Of a DNA stretch of 30,551 nt, positions 1 to 7,467 are shown in pieces. Made by a program: the position numbers and the translations under genes. Numbering within the stretch: position 1 is the stretch's first letter; the number at the start of each line of letters is the position of its first letter. The DNA comes from Rubrivirga litoralis (GTDB taxonomy: Bacteria; Bacteroidota; Rhodothermia; Rhodothermales; Rubricoccaceae), in NCBI RefSeq assembly GCF_031846415.1, contig NZ_JAVRHT010000041.1, positions 1 to 30,551 of the forward strand, written 5' to 3'. The notes under the pieces are model-generated. The model ran no database searches, was not told where the DNA came from, and worked only from the letters and a program-made list of their open reading frames with translations.

Positions 1-543
1 CACCTCCCCCCCCACGCCGCGGTAGGACTGGCGGTAGTAGAGGAGCGGGGCGGAGCCGGCGCCCTCGACGATGCCCGTCACCTCGGCGATCCAGACCGTG
101 TGGTCGCCGGCCTCGACGTGGGCGCGGGGGCGGCACCGGAGGACGCCGAGCGTGCCGCGGAGGAGCGGCGGCCCCGGCGCTACGTTCAAGTGCGGGAACG
201 GCGCGAGCTGCTTGAGGCCGTCGAGGTCGGGCACGGCAAAGTGGGCCGCGAGCTCGGCCTGCTCCGCCGACAGCAGGTGGACCGCCCACACGTCGGTTTC
301 GCCGAGCGCGTCGTGGAGGCGCGTCCCGTGCGTCACGTTGAACGAGACGAGCGGCGGGTCCAGCGAGACGCTCACGAACGACCCAATCGTCGCCCCGCGC
401 GGCCCGTCCGCCGTCCGCGCGGTGACGACGACGACGGGGGCGGGGAGGTCGCGGAGCACGGACCGGAGCGCCTCGCCCGTGGCCTCGACGGCCTCGGGGT
501 GCTCGGGGGCCTGGTCGGCGGGGGCGGGGGGCGGCGTGGTCAC
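1..543 (-). CDS. Flavin reductase-like domain protein, 3' end cut by window edge
   Basis: This frame stays open from a GTG at 543 to the window edge (181 codons, no stop). The N-terminus is a Pro/Ala-rich stretch of about 20 residues. It is followed by a fold typical of the HpaC/NtaB flavin reductase family: PVVVVTAR, then GATIGSFVSVSLDPPLVSFNV, the region that contacts flavin in this family, then AELAAHFAVP and later HVEAGDHTVWIAEVTGI. Known members bind FMN or FAD, and reduce it with NAD(P)H for a partner monooxygenase or use it as a cofactor. No partner oxygenase is visible. The GTG start is tentative because the frame is also open upstream and there is no clear ribosome-binding site. The gene lies downstream of dnaJ on the same strand, separated by a hairpin at 631-652, so it is probably a separate transcript. 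Confidence 0.8.
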   Translation of the reverse strand, partial: MTTPPPAPADQAPEHPEAVEATGEALRSVLRDLPAPVVVVTARTADGPRGATIGSFVSVSLDPPLVSFNVTHGTRLHDALGETDVWAVHLLSAEQAELAAHFAVPDLDGLKQLAPFPHLNVAPGPPLLRGTLGVLRCRPRAHVEAGDHTVWIAEVTGIVEGAGSAPLLYYRQSYRGVGGEV

Positions 544-630
544 CTTCGTCTGACGGGAGTCCCCGCGCGCGGTTCTGCGGAGCGGGGCGGTCCCCGGCCA
601 CCCCGCCCGCGGGCGAGAGCGTTCCGGTGG

Positions 631-652
631 GGGCGGGGCGGCCGCCCCGCCC
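631..652 (-). terminator. Perfect 22-nt G-box/C-box palindrome after dnaJ
   Basis: GGGCGGGGCGG is directly followed by its complement CCGCCCCGCCC, giving a perfect 22-nt palindrome four bases beyond the dnaJ stop. It could fold into a very stable hairpin. There is no U-tract, so a termination role is inferred from position and from the same arrangement after other genes in the window. Confidence 0.5.
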
Positions 653-656
653 GCCG

Positions 657-1829
657 CTACCCGACGAAAGCGTCCTTGACCCGGCCGAAGAAGCCGCGCC
701 GGCCCGAACCCTCGGGCTTCGGCGTGAGGTCGGGGTCGCTGCGGAGCTGCTCGAGCGTCTGGCGAAGAGCGCCCGACACCTCCTGCGGCGTCCACACGAG
801 GACGCGGACCATCTGGTCGCCGCGGCGGCCGCCGCCGACTTCGGGGAGGCCGCGCCCGCGCATGCGGAGCACGCGGCCGGACTGGACGCCGGCGTCGATC
901 TGGAGCGTGGCCCGGCCCTTCAGCGTGGGGACCGTCGCCTCGGTGCCAAGCGCGGCGTCGGGGAACGAGAGGTGGAGGTCGTAGCGGACGTCCAGCCCCT
1001 CGCGCGTAAAGTGCTCGTGCGGACGCTCGTCGATCTCGACGCGGAGCGCGCCGGGCGCGCCGCCCCGGATGCCGGCGTTGCCGGCCCCGCGGATCTGGAG
1101 GTAGTGGCCGCTCGCAACGCCGGCCGGCACCTCGACGTCGACCGTCTCCTCGCCCTTGATCCGGCCCTCGCCGTCACACACGTGGCACGCGTCGACGATC
1201 ACGCGGCCCTCGCCCTGGCACGTCGGGCACGGCTGGACGTTCACGAACTGGCCGAAAAACGAGGTCGACACCTGCCGCACCTCGCCGACCCCGTCGCACG
1301 TCGAGCACGTGCGGAACCCGGCCTCTTTGTCCTCGGCGCCCGTCCCGTCGCAGTGGTCGCACGCGACGAACTTGCGGAGCGTGAGCTGGCGGTCGACGCC
1401 CTCGGAGATCTCCTCGAGCGTGAGCGCAAGGCGGACGCGGAGGTCGGTCCCGGGGCGGCCGTGGCTGCGGCGGCGCCCGGCGCTCCGGCCGAACACGTCC
1501 TCGAACTGGGAGCCGCCCCCGAAGATGTCCGAGAACGCCGAGAAAATGTCGGAGATGTCGGAGAACCCGCCCGGCGCGCCCGCGGCGCCGTTCCCCAGCC
1601 CGGCCCGGCCAAAGCGGTCGTAGCGGGCGCGCTTGCCCTCGTCGGAGAGCACCTCGTAGGCCTCGGCCGCCTCCTTAAACGAGGACTCGGCCTCGGCGTC
1701 GCCGGGGTTGCGGTCGGGGTGGAACTGGAGGGCCTTCTTCCGATAGGCCTTTTTGATCTCGTCCGGCGTCGCCGTACGGGCGACGCCGAGGACGTCGTAG
1801 AAATCGCGTTGGGTGGCGTCGGCGGGCAC
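657..1829 (-). CDS. dnaJ: Chaperone protein DnaJ (Hsp40)
   Basis: This is a full-length type I DnaJ of 390 residues. The J domain is at residues 9-75 with the HPD motif at 37-39, which stimulates DnaK ATPase. A Gly/Phe-rich segment with repeated SDIF/SDIS motifs spans about 80-115. Four zinc-binding CxxCxGxG repeats start near residues 157, 175, 201 and 215, and the C-terminal substrate-binding domains follow. The start is GTG, immediately preceded by CACCCCGCCC rather than a Shine-Dalgarno sequence. It lies 35 bases after grpE and probably shares its transcript in an hrcA-grpE-dnaJ arrangement. DnaK is not in the window. All four zinc motifs are intact. Confidence 0.97.
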   Translation of the reverse strand: MPADATQRDFYDVLGVARTATPDEIKKAYRKKALQFHPDRNPGDAEAESSFKEAAEAYEVLSDEGKRARYDRFGRAGLGNGAAGAPGGFSDISDIFSAFSDIFGGGSQFEDVFGRSAGRRRSHGRPGTDLRVRLALTLEEISEGVDRQLTLRKFVACDHCDGTGAEDKEAGFRTCSTCDGVGEVRQVSTSFFGQFVNVQPCPTCQGEGRVIVDACHVCDGEGRIKGEETVDVEVPAGVASGHYLQIRGAGNAGIRGGAPGALRVEIDERPHEHFTREGLDVRYDLHLSFPDAALGTEATVPTLKGRATLQIDAGVQSGRVLRMRGRGLPEVGGGRRGDQMVRVLVWTPQEVSGALRQTLEQLRSDPDLTPKPEGSGRRGFFGRVKDAFVG

Positions 1830-1864
1830 GGGCGGGGTGGGATCTGGGGGCGGTGGGGCGGCGC

Positions 1865-2464
1865 CTATTCGGCGACGACGACGCGGGCGTGACGGAGGAC
1901 ACGGTCCCCGAGGCGGTACCCCGGCTGGACCTCGGCAAGGACGGTGCCGGACTCGGCGTCGGGCGCCGGCTGCTGCATGACGGCCTCGTGCTCCTCCTCG
2001 GAGAACGGGCGGCCGACGGCCTCAATGGGCTCAACGCCGACACCGGCGAGGGCGTCTGTAAACTTTTTCGTGACCAGCTCGATGCCCTGGAGCAGCGCGC
2101 CGGTCTCCCCCGCCCCGCCCGACTCGGCCGCGGTCCGGGCGGCGTCGAGCGAGCGGCGGAGGTCGTCGTAGACGTCGAGCATGGGGAGCAGCACGCCCTG
2201 CCGGCCCACGCGGACGGACTCGGCGCGGTCGCCTTCGGAGCGGCGGCGGTAGTTCTGGTACTCGGCGGTCTGGCGGAGCAGCTTCTCCTGGAGGCCAGAG
2301 ACCTCGGCGCGGAGCGCCTCGACGTCGTCGGTCGCGGCGTCGGAGGGGGCGGTCTCGTCGACCTCGTCGGCGGGCAGGGCGTCGTCCGTCATGGCGGGCG
2401 GGGCGTCGGGGGGCGGGGCGGCGCCGTCGGGCGCGGCGTCGGGAGAGGCGGGGCGGTCGGTCAT
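1865..2464 (-). CDS. grpE: Nucleotide exchange factor GrpE
   Basis: This 199-residue protein has an acidic, Pro/Ala-rich N-terminus of about 45 residues and a long helix (ALRAEVSGLQEKLLRQTAEYQNYRRR). It then has the GrpE signature region LLPMLDVYDDLRRSL, IELVTKKFTDAL and GVEPIEAVGRPFSEEEHEAVMQ, and a C-terminal beta-wing ending in RHARVVVAE. GrpE releases ADP from DnaK. I chose the ATG at 2464 (MTDRPAS); the open frame continues upstream but encodes only Arg/Pro-rich noise. One exact G-box copy falls in the disordered N-terminal coding part (about 2411-2421), consistent with that segment being unconstrained. It is followed by dnaJ after a 35-base gap. Confidence 0.95.
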   Translation of the reverse strand: MTDRPASPDAAPDGAAPPPDAPPAMTDDALPADEVDETAPSDAATDDVEALRAEVSGLQEKLLRQTAEYQNYRRRSEGDRAESVRVGRQGVLLPMLDVYDDLRRSLDAARTAAESGGAGETGALLQGIELVTKKFTDALAGVGVEPIEAVGRPFSEEEHEAVMQQPAPDAESGTVLAEVQPGYRLGDRVLRHARVVVAE

Positions 2465-2483
2465 GGCGTGAGCGGCCGGGCGG

Positions 2484-2491
2484 GAAAGATC
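2484..2491 (-). promoter_or_regulatory. Possible -7 element GATCTTTC upstream of grpE
   Basis: On the minus strand GATCTTTC lies 20 bases before the grpE ATG, at the same distance as the TAnCTT elements of other genes here. The first base departs from the TA consensus, so this is only a weak candidate for a grpE-dnaJ promoter independent of hrcA. Confidence 0.25.
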
Positions 2492-2704
2492 GCGCCGGGC
2501 CGGAGGAGGACGGGCGAAACGGGGGAGAAAGGGCGGGGCGGTCTCACCACGGGCGGGCGGCTCCAGATCCACCCCGCCCCCGTGTCAGGCCGCCAAGCGG
2601 GGCGGTTTCGGGGCGCGTGCGGCAGGCTCCGGTCGGCCGCCCCGCCCACGCCGGAGCCCGGGCTGGGGGATTCTCAGGGGGCACCGCGTCGACCACCTCG
2701 CGCG

Positions 2705-3781
2705 TCAGTCGTCGGGCGGGGCGGCGAGCAGGCCGGCCACGTGCTCGACGAGCACGATGGCCCGGCCGTAGTCCATCCGCGTCGGGCCGATCACGGCCAC
2801 GGCCCCGACCGCCCCGCCCACGCGGTACGGCGCCGTCACGACGGAGTAGGACGGGCCGCCGGGGCGGCCGCGCTCGACCTCGCGGCCGATGAGGACGACG
2901 GCGCCGTCGGGCTCGGCCGGGTCGACGGCCGCCGGCCGCTCCAGGAGGTGGACCACGACGTCCTCGCTCTCGGCCAGCTCGACCACGTCGCGGACGAGCT
3001 CGGGCCGGTTGAACTCGGGCTGCGAGACCAGGTGCTGCGCGCCGCCGATCGCCGCGCGCTGGCCCGGCGTCTCGTCGCGGAACAGGGCCGGCCCCTCGCG
3101 GAGCACGACGCGGACCACGCCCGTCCGGTCGTGCTCCGCGAGGTCGCCCACGCGGTCGGCCCCGGTCCGGCGGATCTCGGCGAGCGTCAAGCCGGCCAGC
3201 CGCTCGTTCAGGCGCTGCACCACGGCGTCGAGCGCGGCGGGGTCGGCCTCGACGTCGAGCTCGGCCGTGACCGTCCGCGCCAGCCCGCCCCGCAGCGCGA
3301 GCACGAACAGGACGCGCGACGACGACAGCCGGACGACCTCGAGCCGGTCGAGGACGCCGGTCGAGAGCTGGGGCGTGAGGACGACGCCCAAAAGCTGGCT
3401 GAGCCGCCCGAGCAGGCGCGACGTGTCGCGGGCGATGGCGTCGAGGTCGCCCAGCCGGCGGCGGACGCCGTCGCGGAGGAGCGTGGCCTCGCGCGCCGAC
3501 AGGCCCGTCACGTCGAGGAGGTCGTCGACGTAGAGCCGGTAGCCCTGCTCGGTCGGGACGCGCCCGGCCGACGTGTGGGGGTGGCCGAGGTAGCCGGCGT
3601 CCTCCAGGTCGCGCATGGTCGTCCGGATCGACGCGCTGGACAGCTCGACGTCGCCGGCGAGCGCCTTCGAGCCGACCGGCGCGGCGGTCCCGATAAAGTG
3701 CTGGACGACGCGGCGCAGCACGTCCTGCTCCCGCTCAGAAAGCGGGCCGGCGGGGCGGGCGGGGTCGCTCGGGCGGGGCAC
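2705..3781 (-). CDS. hrcA: Heat-inducible transcription repressor HrcA
   Basis: From the GTG at 3781 this gives 358 residues, close to the usual 340-350 for HrcA. The N-terminal winged helix (LSEREQDVLRRVVQHFIG...APVGSKALA...LSSASIRTTMRDLEDAGYLGHPHTSAGRVPTEQGYRLYVDDLL) is characteristic. The GAF-like middle domain and the C-terminal IGPTRMDYGRAIVLVEHVA motif are also present. The frame stays open upstream to 4204, but that part is low-complexity. HrcA represses chaperone genes by binding CIRCE inverted repeats. I found no CIRCE-like sequence in front of hrcA or grpE, so its operator is either elsewhere (groESL, dnaK) or diverged. A TACCTTC -7 element lies 29 bases upstream of the start. Confidence 0.93.
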   Translation of the reverse strand: MPRPSDPARPAGPLSEREQDVLRRVVQHFIGTAAPVGSKALAGDVELSSASIRTTMRDLEDAGYLGHPHTSAGRVPTEQGYRLYVDDLLDVTGLSAREATLLRDGVRRRLGDLDAIARDTSRLLGRLSQLLGVVLTPQLSTGVLDRLEVVRLSSSRVLFVLALRGGLARTVTAELDVEADPAALDAVVQRLNERLAGLTLAEIRRTGADRVGDLAEHDRTGVVRVVLREGPALFRDETPGQRAAIGGAQHLVSQPEFNRPELVRDVVELAESEDVVVHLLERPAAVDPAEPDGAVVLIGREVERGRPGGPSYSVVTAPYRVGGAVGAVAVIGPTRMDYGRAIVLVEHVAGLLAAPPDD

Positions 3782-4151
3782 GGCGTGGGTGGCAGGCGAC
3801 GGAACAAACGAAGGTAGCGGCGGCGCCCGTCTGCGCGCGGGCGGGGCGGGCCGAGCCTTCGCACCGATTTCAGCCGCCCCGCCCTGTGGGGGCGGCCGCG
3901 TACGGACGCCAGTACGGACGCCACCCCGCCCGTTCCGCCGCGGCAGCTGCCGCGAGCGGGGTGGCGCCACGGCTCGCCCGAACCGCCCCACCCGCTGCCT
4001 GCCTCCGCCGCACGTCGGTCGCATGACGTGCCCCCCCCGTCGTGTGAGGGCGGGGCGGTCCGAGTTCACCCCCTCCCCGCCCCGTCTTGACCGGCCGGTC
4101 ACGGAGCGCCCCGCCCCGCCCCGTTCACACGCCACACCCTCCTGTACTGCC
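3782..4151. other. Divergent intergenic region between hrcA and the DoxX-like gene
   Basis: This 370-base gap has no credible gene. It holds the hrcA -7 element (3810-3816), exact G-box or C-box copies near 3846, 3874, 4047 and 4114, and a 12-bp tandem duplication GTACGGACGCCA at 3900-3923. Two perfect palindromes are also present: CGCGGCAGCTGCCGCG at 3939-3954 and TGACCGGCCGGTCA at 4088-4101. The second lies about 50 bases upstream of the DoxX-like start and could be an operator, but no regulator is identified. Confidence 0.6.
3810..3816 (-). promoter_or_regulatory. -7 promoter element TACCTTC for hrcA
   Basis: On the minus strand TACCTTCG matches the TAnnTTTG-type -7 element known for the Bacteroidota housekeeping sigma factor. 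It lies 29 bases before the hrcA GTG. A G-box copy lies further upstream at about 3840. It is inferred from the pattern shared with other genes in this window. Confidence 0.5.
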
Positions 4152-4646
4152 GTGGACGTCACCCGCCTCCCGCACTCGACCCTCGACCGCCTCGACGCGC
4201 GCATTGCCGCCTGGATGAGCCGCCACGGGGTCCGCCTGCTCCGCTACGCCATCGGCGTCGTGTTTATCTGGTTCGGCGGGCTCAAGCTGATCCCCGGCCT
4301 GAGCCCGGCCGAGGATCTCGTCCGCAACACGGTCTACTTCGTCAACCCGGACGTCTTCTACCCGGTCCTCGCCGCGTGGGAGGTGCTGATCGGCGTGCTC
4401 CTCCTGTTCCGGCCGACCGTCCGCGGGGCGCTGTTCCTGCTCGCGCTCCAGATGCCGGGCACGTTCCTCCCGTTCGTCGTGCTCCCCGAGGTGTGTTTTT
4501 CGATCTGGCCGCTCGCGTCGCCGCTCGACCTGTTCGCGCTGACGCTCGAAGGCCAGTACATCGTCAAAAACCTCGTGCTCATCGCCGCCGGGCTCGTCGT
4601 CGGGGGGACGGTTCGCGAGCGGGCCACGCGCGAGCGGTTACTATAA
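4152..4646 (+). CDS. DoxX/DUF417-like integral membrane protein
   Basis: From the GTG at 4152 the protein is 164 residues (144 if the ATG at 4215 is used). It has about four hydrophobic segments: LLRYAIGVVFIWFGGLKLI, the VLAAWEVLIGVLLLF region, GALFLLALQMPGTFLPFVVL and IVKNLVLIAAGLVVGG. The order FGxLKxxP, then AAWEVLIGVLLLF, then LEGQYIVKNLVLIAAG resembles the DoxX / YkgB (DUF417) membrane families, whose biochemical function is poorly defined. It would sit in the inner membrane. It is transcribed alone, divergently from hrcA, and converges on the Old Yellow Enzyme gene. A 12-bp-stem hairpin begins five bases after the stop. Confidence 0.75.
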   Translation: MDVTRLPHSTLDRLDARIAAWMSRHGVRLLRYAIGVVFIWFGGLKLIPGLSPAEDLVRNTVYFVNPDVFYPVLAAWEVLIGVLLLFRPTVRGALFLLALQMPGTFLPFVVLPEVCFSIWPLASPLDLFALTLEGQYIVKNLVLIAAGLVVGGTVRERATRERLL

Positions 4647-4651
4647 AGGCG

Positions 4652-4685
4652 CCGCCCCGCCCGCGCAATTCGGCGGGCGGGGCGG
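4652..4685 (+). terminator. Hairpin of inverted C-box/G-box after the DoxX-like gene
   Basis: The arms CCGCCCCGCCCG (4652-4663) and CGGGCGGGGCGG (4674-4685) are perfectly complementary over 12 bp around a 10-base loop. The structure begins five bases past the stop codon. It is likely to end transcription, possibly in both directions because the flanking genes converge. There is no U-tract. Confidence 0.6.
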
Positions 4686-4716
4686 GGTGAGCATATGCTA
4701 GAGCACCCTTCGGGCT

Positions 4717-4788
4717 GGTACGGGGTACCGGGTACGAGGTACGGTTCGATCCGACCTCGACGCGCGCGTACCCCGTACCGAGTACCCC
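4717..4788. repeat. GTAC-containing heptad repeats in inverted orientation
   Basis: Four in-phase heptads GGTACGG, GGTACCG, GGTACGA, GGTACGG occupy 4717-4744. After a spacer of about 23 bases, three heptads GTACCCC, GTACCGA, GTACCCC follow at 4768-4788. The second block is roughly the reverse complement of the first, so the locus can fold into a long imperfect hairpin of about 26 bp. It lies between the convergent DoxX-like and OYE genes and may act as a bidirectional terminator. Confidence 0.85.
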
Positions 4789-4848
4789 GACCCGTCCGAG
4801 ACGCTGACTCGTTAGCGTGCGCCCGCCCTGACGGGCGGGGCGGGGCGG

Positions 4849-5961
4849 TCAGGCCTCGACGGCGGCCGGCTGGCCGTCCCAGATCGGGTAGTCCGTGTAG
4901 CCTTCGGCGCCGCCGCCATAGAACGTGCTGGGGTTGGGCTCGTTGAGGGGCGCGTCGAGCCCAGCCTCCTGCGCGGCGTACCGGATGGCGAGGTCGGGGT
5001 TGGCGAGGAACGGGCGGCCGTAGGCGACGAGGTCGGCGGTGCCCGCCTGGAGGATCGCCTCACCCTCCTCGCGGTCGTAGTCGGCGTTCGCGATGACGGC
5101 GCCGCTAAAGTGCTGGCGCATCAGGGCGATGGCATCGAGGTCGCCCAGCCCGCCCTTGGACCCCATGCCCGCGTTCGGGCGGATGCCGTGGAGGTAGGCG
5201 AGGCCGGCCTCGGAGAGCGCCTCCGACGCGGCCCCGAACGTCTCCTCGGGGTCGGCGTCGGTCACGCCGTTCGTGCCGGCCGCGAACGACAGCCGCGCGC
5301 CGACGCGGTCGGCGGGCCACTCGGCGAGGACGACGTCCGTCACCTCGCGGAGGAACCGGAGCCGATTCTCGACGGAGCCGCCGTAGGCGTCGGTCCGGTG
5401 GTTCGAGTCCGAGCCCAAAAACTGCTCGATGAGGTAGCCGTTCGCCGCGTGGATCTCGACCCCGTCGAAGCCGGCGCTGCGCGCGAGCCGGGCGCCGTGC
5501 CGGTACTGCTCGACCGTATCAGCGATCTCGTCCTCGGTCAGCGCGTGGGGCGTCTCGAACGGGACCATCTGGAAGTCCGGCGTCATGGCCTTCCCCTTCG
5601 CGGGGATCGCCGACGGCGCCACAGGCAGCGCGCCGTCGTGGTACGCCGAGTGCGACACGCGGCCGACGTGCCACAGCTGGAGCACGATCCGCCCGCCGAC
5701 GGCGTGGACGAGGTCGGTCACGCCGCTCCACGCCTCGGCTTGCTCCTCGGTGTAGATGCCGGGCGTGTCGGGGTAGCCCTGGCCGCGCGGCGTCACCTGT
5801 GTGGCCTCGGCGATGAGGAGGCCGGCCGAGGCCCGCTGCGCGTAGTACGTCGGCGCGAGGTCCGTCGGGACTTGGCGGCCGTGGCGGCTGCGCGTGAGCG
5901 GGGCGAAGACGATCCGATTGGGGAGCTCGAGCGGGCCGAGCGTGAACGGCGAGAGCAGCAT
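4849..5961 (-). CDS. Old Yellow Enzyme-family alkene reductase (NemA-like)
   Basis: This 370-residue FMN-dependent ene-reductase is the full length of the family. It starts with MLLSPFTLGPLELPNRIVFAPLTRSR, the N-terminal strand of the TIM barrel. The substrate and FMN motif VEIHAANGYLIEQFL carries the conserved His171/Asn174 pair and Tyr176. SNHRTDAYGGSVENRLRF and the phosphate-binding VAYGRPFLANPDLA follow. Members reduce activated C=C bonds, N-ethylmaleimide or nitroesters with NAD(P)H. The physiological substrate here is unknown. The ATG is directly preceded by CACCCCGCCC. The gene stands alone, divergent from the glycosyltransferase gene. Confidence 0.95.
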   Translation of the reverse strand: MLLSPFTLGPLELPNRIVFAPLTRSRHGRQVPTDLAPTYYAQRASAGLLIAEATQVTPRGQGYPDTPGIYTEEQAEAWSGVTDLVHAVGGRIVLQLWHVGRVSHSAYHDGALPVAPSAIPAKGKAMTPDFQMVPFETPHALTEDEIADTVEQYRHGARLARSAGFDGVEIHAANGYLIEQFLGSDSNHRTDAYGGSVENRLRFLREVTDVVLAEWPADRVGARLSFAAGTNGVTDADPEETFGAASEALSEAGLAYLHGIRPNAGMGSKGGLGDLDAIALMRQHFSGAVIANADYDREEGEAILQAGTADLVAYGRPFLANPDLAIRYAAQEAGLDAPLNEPNPSTFYGGGAEGYTDYPIWDGQPAAVEA

Positions 5962-6115
5962 GGGCGGGGTGGGTGTTTGTCGTCACAACCATTCGCCCGA
6001 GTCCCTGTTCCGCCGCCGCCCCGCCCATGAGCCCTCTCCGGCGAGCACCCAGGGGCGAGGCGGGGAACGCGGGGGGAGCGCCCCGGTAGGCGAGGCGTCA
6101 CCCGCCCCGCCCGCC

Positions 6116-7228
6116 CTGGCCCTCGTCGTCTACGCCCTCTGCGGCCACGGCCGTGGCCACTCGTCGCGCGCCGCCGCCGTCGCCGAGGCGCTCCGCGCGC
6201 GTGGGCACCGGGTCCGGTTCGCGGCCGACGCCCCCGCCGCCGACCGCCTCGCGCAAGAGGGCAGCGGGCCGGTGCACCGGGTCCCTGCGCTCCGCCAGGT
6301 GCTCCGCGGCAACCGCGTGCGCTACCTCGCGACGGCCCGCGCCAACCTCGACCTCACGTGGCGGAGCCCCGAGATCATCGCCGAGGCCGAGGCGTGGCTG
6401 GCGTCCGTCGAGGCCGACGTCGTCGTGTCGGACCACGAGCCGTTCGTAGCCCGCGCCGCGCGCCGCCTGGGCGTCCCGGTCGTCGCGCTCAGCCACCAGC
6501 TCGTGCTGACCGAGGCCCGCCCGCGCGTCCCGCTCCGCCACGCGCTCTCGGCCGTGGGGACGCGGCTGGGCATCGGCGTGCTCGCCCCGCCCCGCCCCGA
6601 CGGCGTGGTCGTGCCTTCGTTCTTTTTCCCCCCGCCCCGCGCGGGCTCGCGGGCCGTGTTCGTGCCGCCCATCCTGCGCGACGACGTGCTCGCGGTCCGG
6701 CCCGAGCCTGGCGACCGCGTGCTCGTCTACGTCAACGAGGGGGCCGGGCTGGAGCCGCTCGTGCGGACGCTCGGCGCCGTCGACGCCGCGTTCGACGTGT
6801 ACGGACTGGACCCGGGGCAGGCCGCCCCGCCCAACGTCCGCCTGCGGCCGCCGTCGCGGGCCGGCTTCCTCGCCGACCTGGGCGCCGCCCGCGCCGTCGT
6901 GGCGACGGCCGGGTTCACGCTGCTCAGCGAGGCGCTCCACCTCGGCGTGCCCGTCCTCGCGCTCCCCAACCGGGGCTTTTTCGAGCAGGTCGTCAACGCG
7001 CTCGCGCTCCGCGACGCGGGGCGGGGCGGGGCCGTCGTGGGCCGCCCGCCGCGCCCGTCGGACGTGGCCGTCTTTCTCGACCGCGCCGCCGGCCTCCGCC
7101 GCCCCGCCCAGACCGCCGCCGAGGGCCGGGCGGGGCGGGAGCGGGCGGCCGACGCCATCGAGGCCGTGGTGAGCGGGGCGGGCCGCCCCGCCCCGACGCG
7201 GGCGCCGGTCCGGCCGGAAGTGGCCTAG
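6116..7228 (+). CDS. GT28/MJ1255-like glycosyltransferase
   Basis: The protein starts with LVVYALCGHGRGHSSRAAAVAEALRARGH, the Gly-rich N-terminal motif of MurG-like GT-B enzymes. The C-terminal half has VVATAGFTLLSEALHLGVPVLALPNRGFFEQVVNA, the nucleotide-sugar binding region. It probably transfers a sugar to a lipid or cell-wall acceptor; donor and acceptor are unknown. No ATG or GTG gives a natural start in this frame. A CTG at 6116 is the most economical choice. An ATG at 6027, preceded by CGCCCCGCCC like other genes here, reads into a stop after 20 codons and would join this frame only if one base were added, for example in the G-run near 6071. The region before 6116 may therefore contain a frameshift or sequencing error. 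It lies upstream of spt. Confidence 0.8.
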   Translation: MALVVYALCGHGRGHSSRAAAVAEALRARGHRVRFAADAPAADRLAQEGSGPVHRVPALRQVLRGNRVRYLATARANLDLTWRSPEIIAEAEAWLASVEADVVVSDHEPFVARAARRLGVPVVALSHQLVLTEARPRVPLRHALSAVGTRLGIGVLAPPRPDGVVVPSFFFPPPRAGSRAVFVPPILRDDVLAVRPEPGDRVLVYVNEGAGLEPLVRTLGAVDAAFDVYGLDPGQAAPPNVRLRPPSRAGFLADLGAARAVVATAGFTLLSEALHLGVPVLALPNRGFFEQVVNALALRDAGRGGAVVGRPPRPSDVAVFLDRAAGLRRPAQTAAEGRAGRERAADAIEAVVSGAGRPAPTRAPVRPEVA

Positions 7229-7241
7229 CAGCGCTGGGCGA

Positions 7242-7296
7242 CCGCCCCGCCCTTGGCGTGGAAAGCCCCTTGACGTGGGCAGCGTGGGCGGGGCGG
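7242..7296 (+). terminator. Inverted C-box/G-box pair after the GT28-like gene
   Basis: CCGCCCCGCCC (7242-7252) and GGGCGGGGCGG (7286-7296) are exact complements separated by 33 bases, starting 13 bases after the stop. The loop is long, so this is a weaker terminator candidate than the tight pairs elsewhere. Confidence 0.35.
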
Positions 7297-7412
7297 GGGC
7301 CATAGCGGGAGCGCCGCAGCGGCGGCACCAGACGGCGCCTCGCGCGCGGGGCGGGCGGGGCGGAGGAGGTCTGGCCGTGTAGGACGGACGCCCCTTCACC
7401 CGTTCTGTACCC

Positions 7413-7440
7413 TTGCGCGGGCGGGGCGGCGGGTATCTTC
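7413..7440 (+). promoter_or_regulatory. spt promoter: TTG, G-box spacer, TATCTTC
   Basis: TTG at 7413-7415 and TATCTTC at 7434-7440 are 18 bases apart, close to the Bacteroidota TTTG-N19-TAnnTTTG promoter. An exact G-box (7419-7429) fills the spacer. The ATG follows 27 bases after the -7 element. Confidence 0.55.
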
Positions 7441-7467
7441 TGCGGTTCTCCGCCCCCCGGCTGTGCC

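Noticed and set aside
631..652. G-quadruplex as the main role of the G-box
   Set aside because: One box has only three G-runs, the last of two bases. Four runs would need neighbouring boxes, whereas the common arrangement is inverted, which favours hairpins. It is not excluded, but not supported here.
3782..4204. Upstream extension of hrcA
   Set aside because: The extension is low-complexity, overlaps the divergent gene's start and contains intergenic G-boxes. The GTG at 3781 gives the normal HrcA length.
4690..4720. Possible tRNA or small RNA near GCATATGC
   Set aside because: No cloverleaf can be drawn; only a short CCCTTCGGG hairpin is present.
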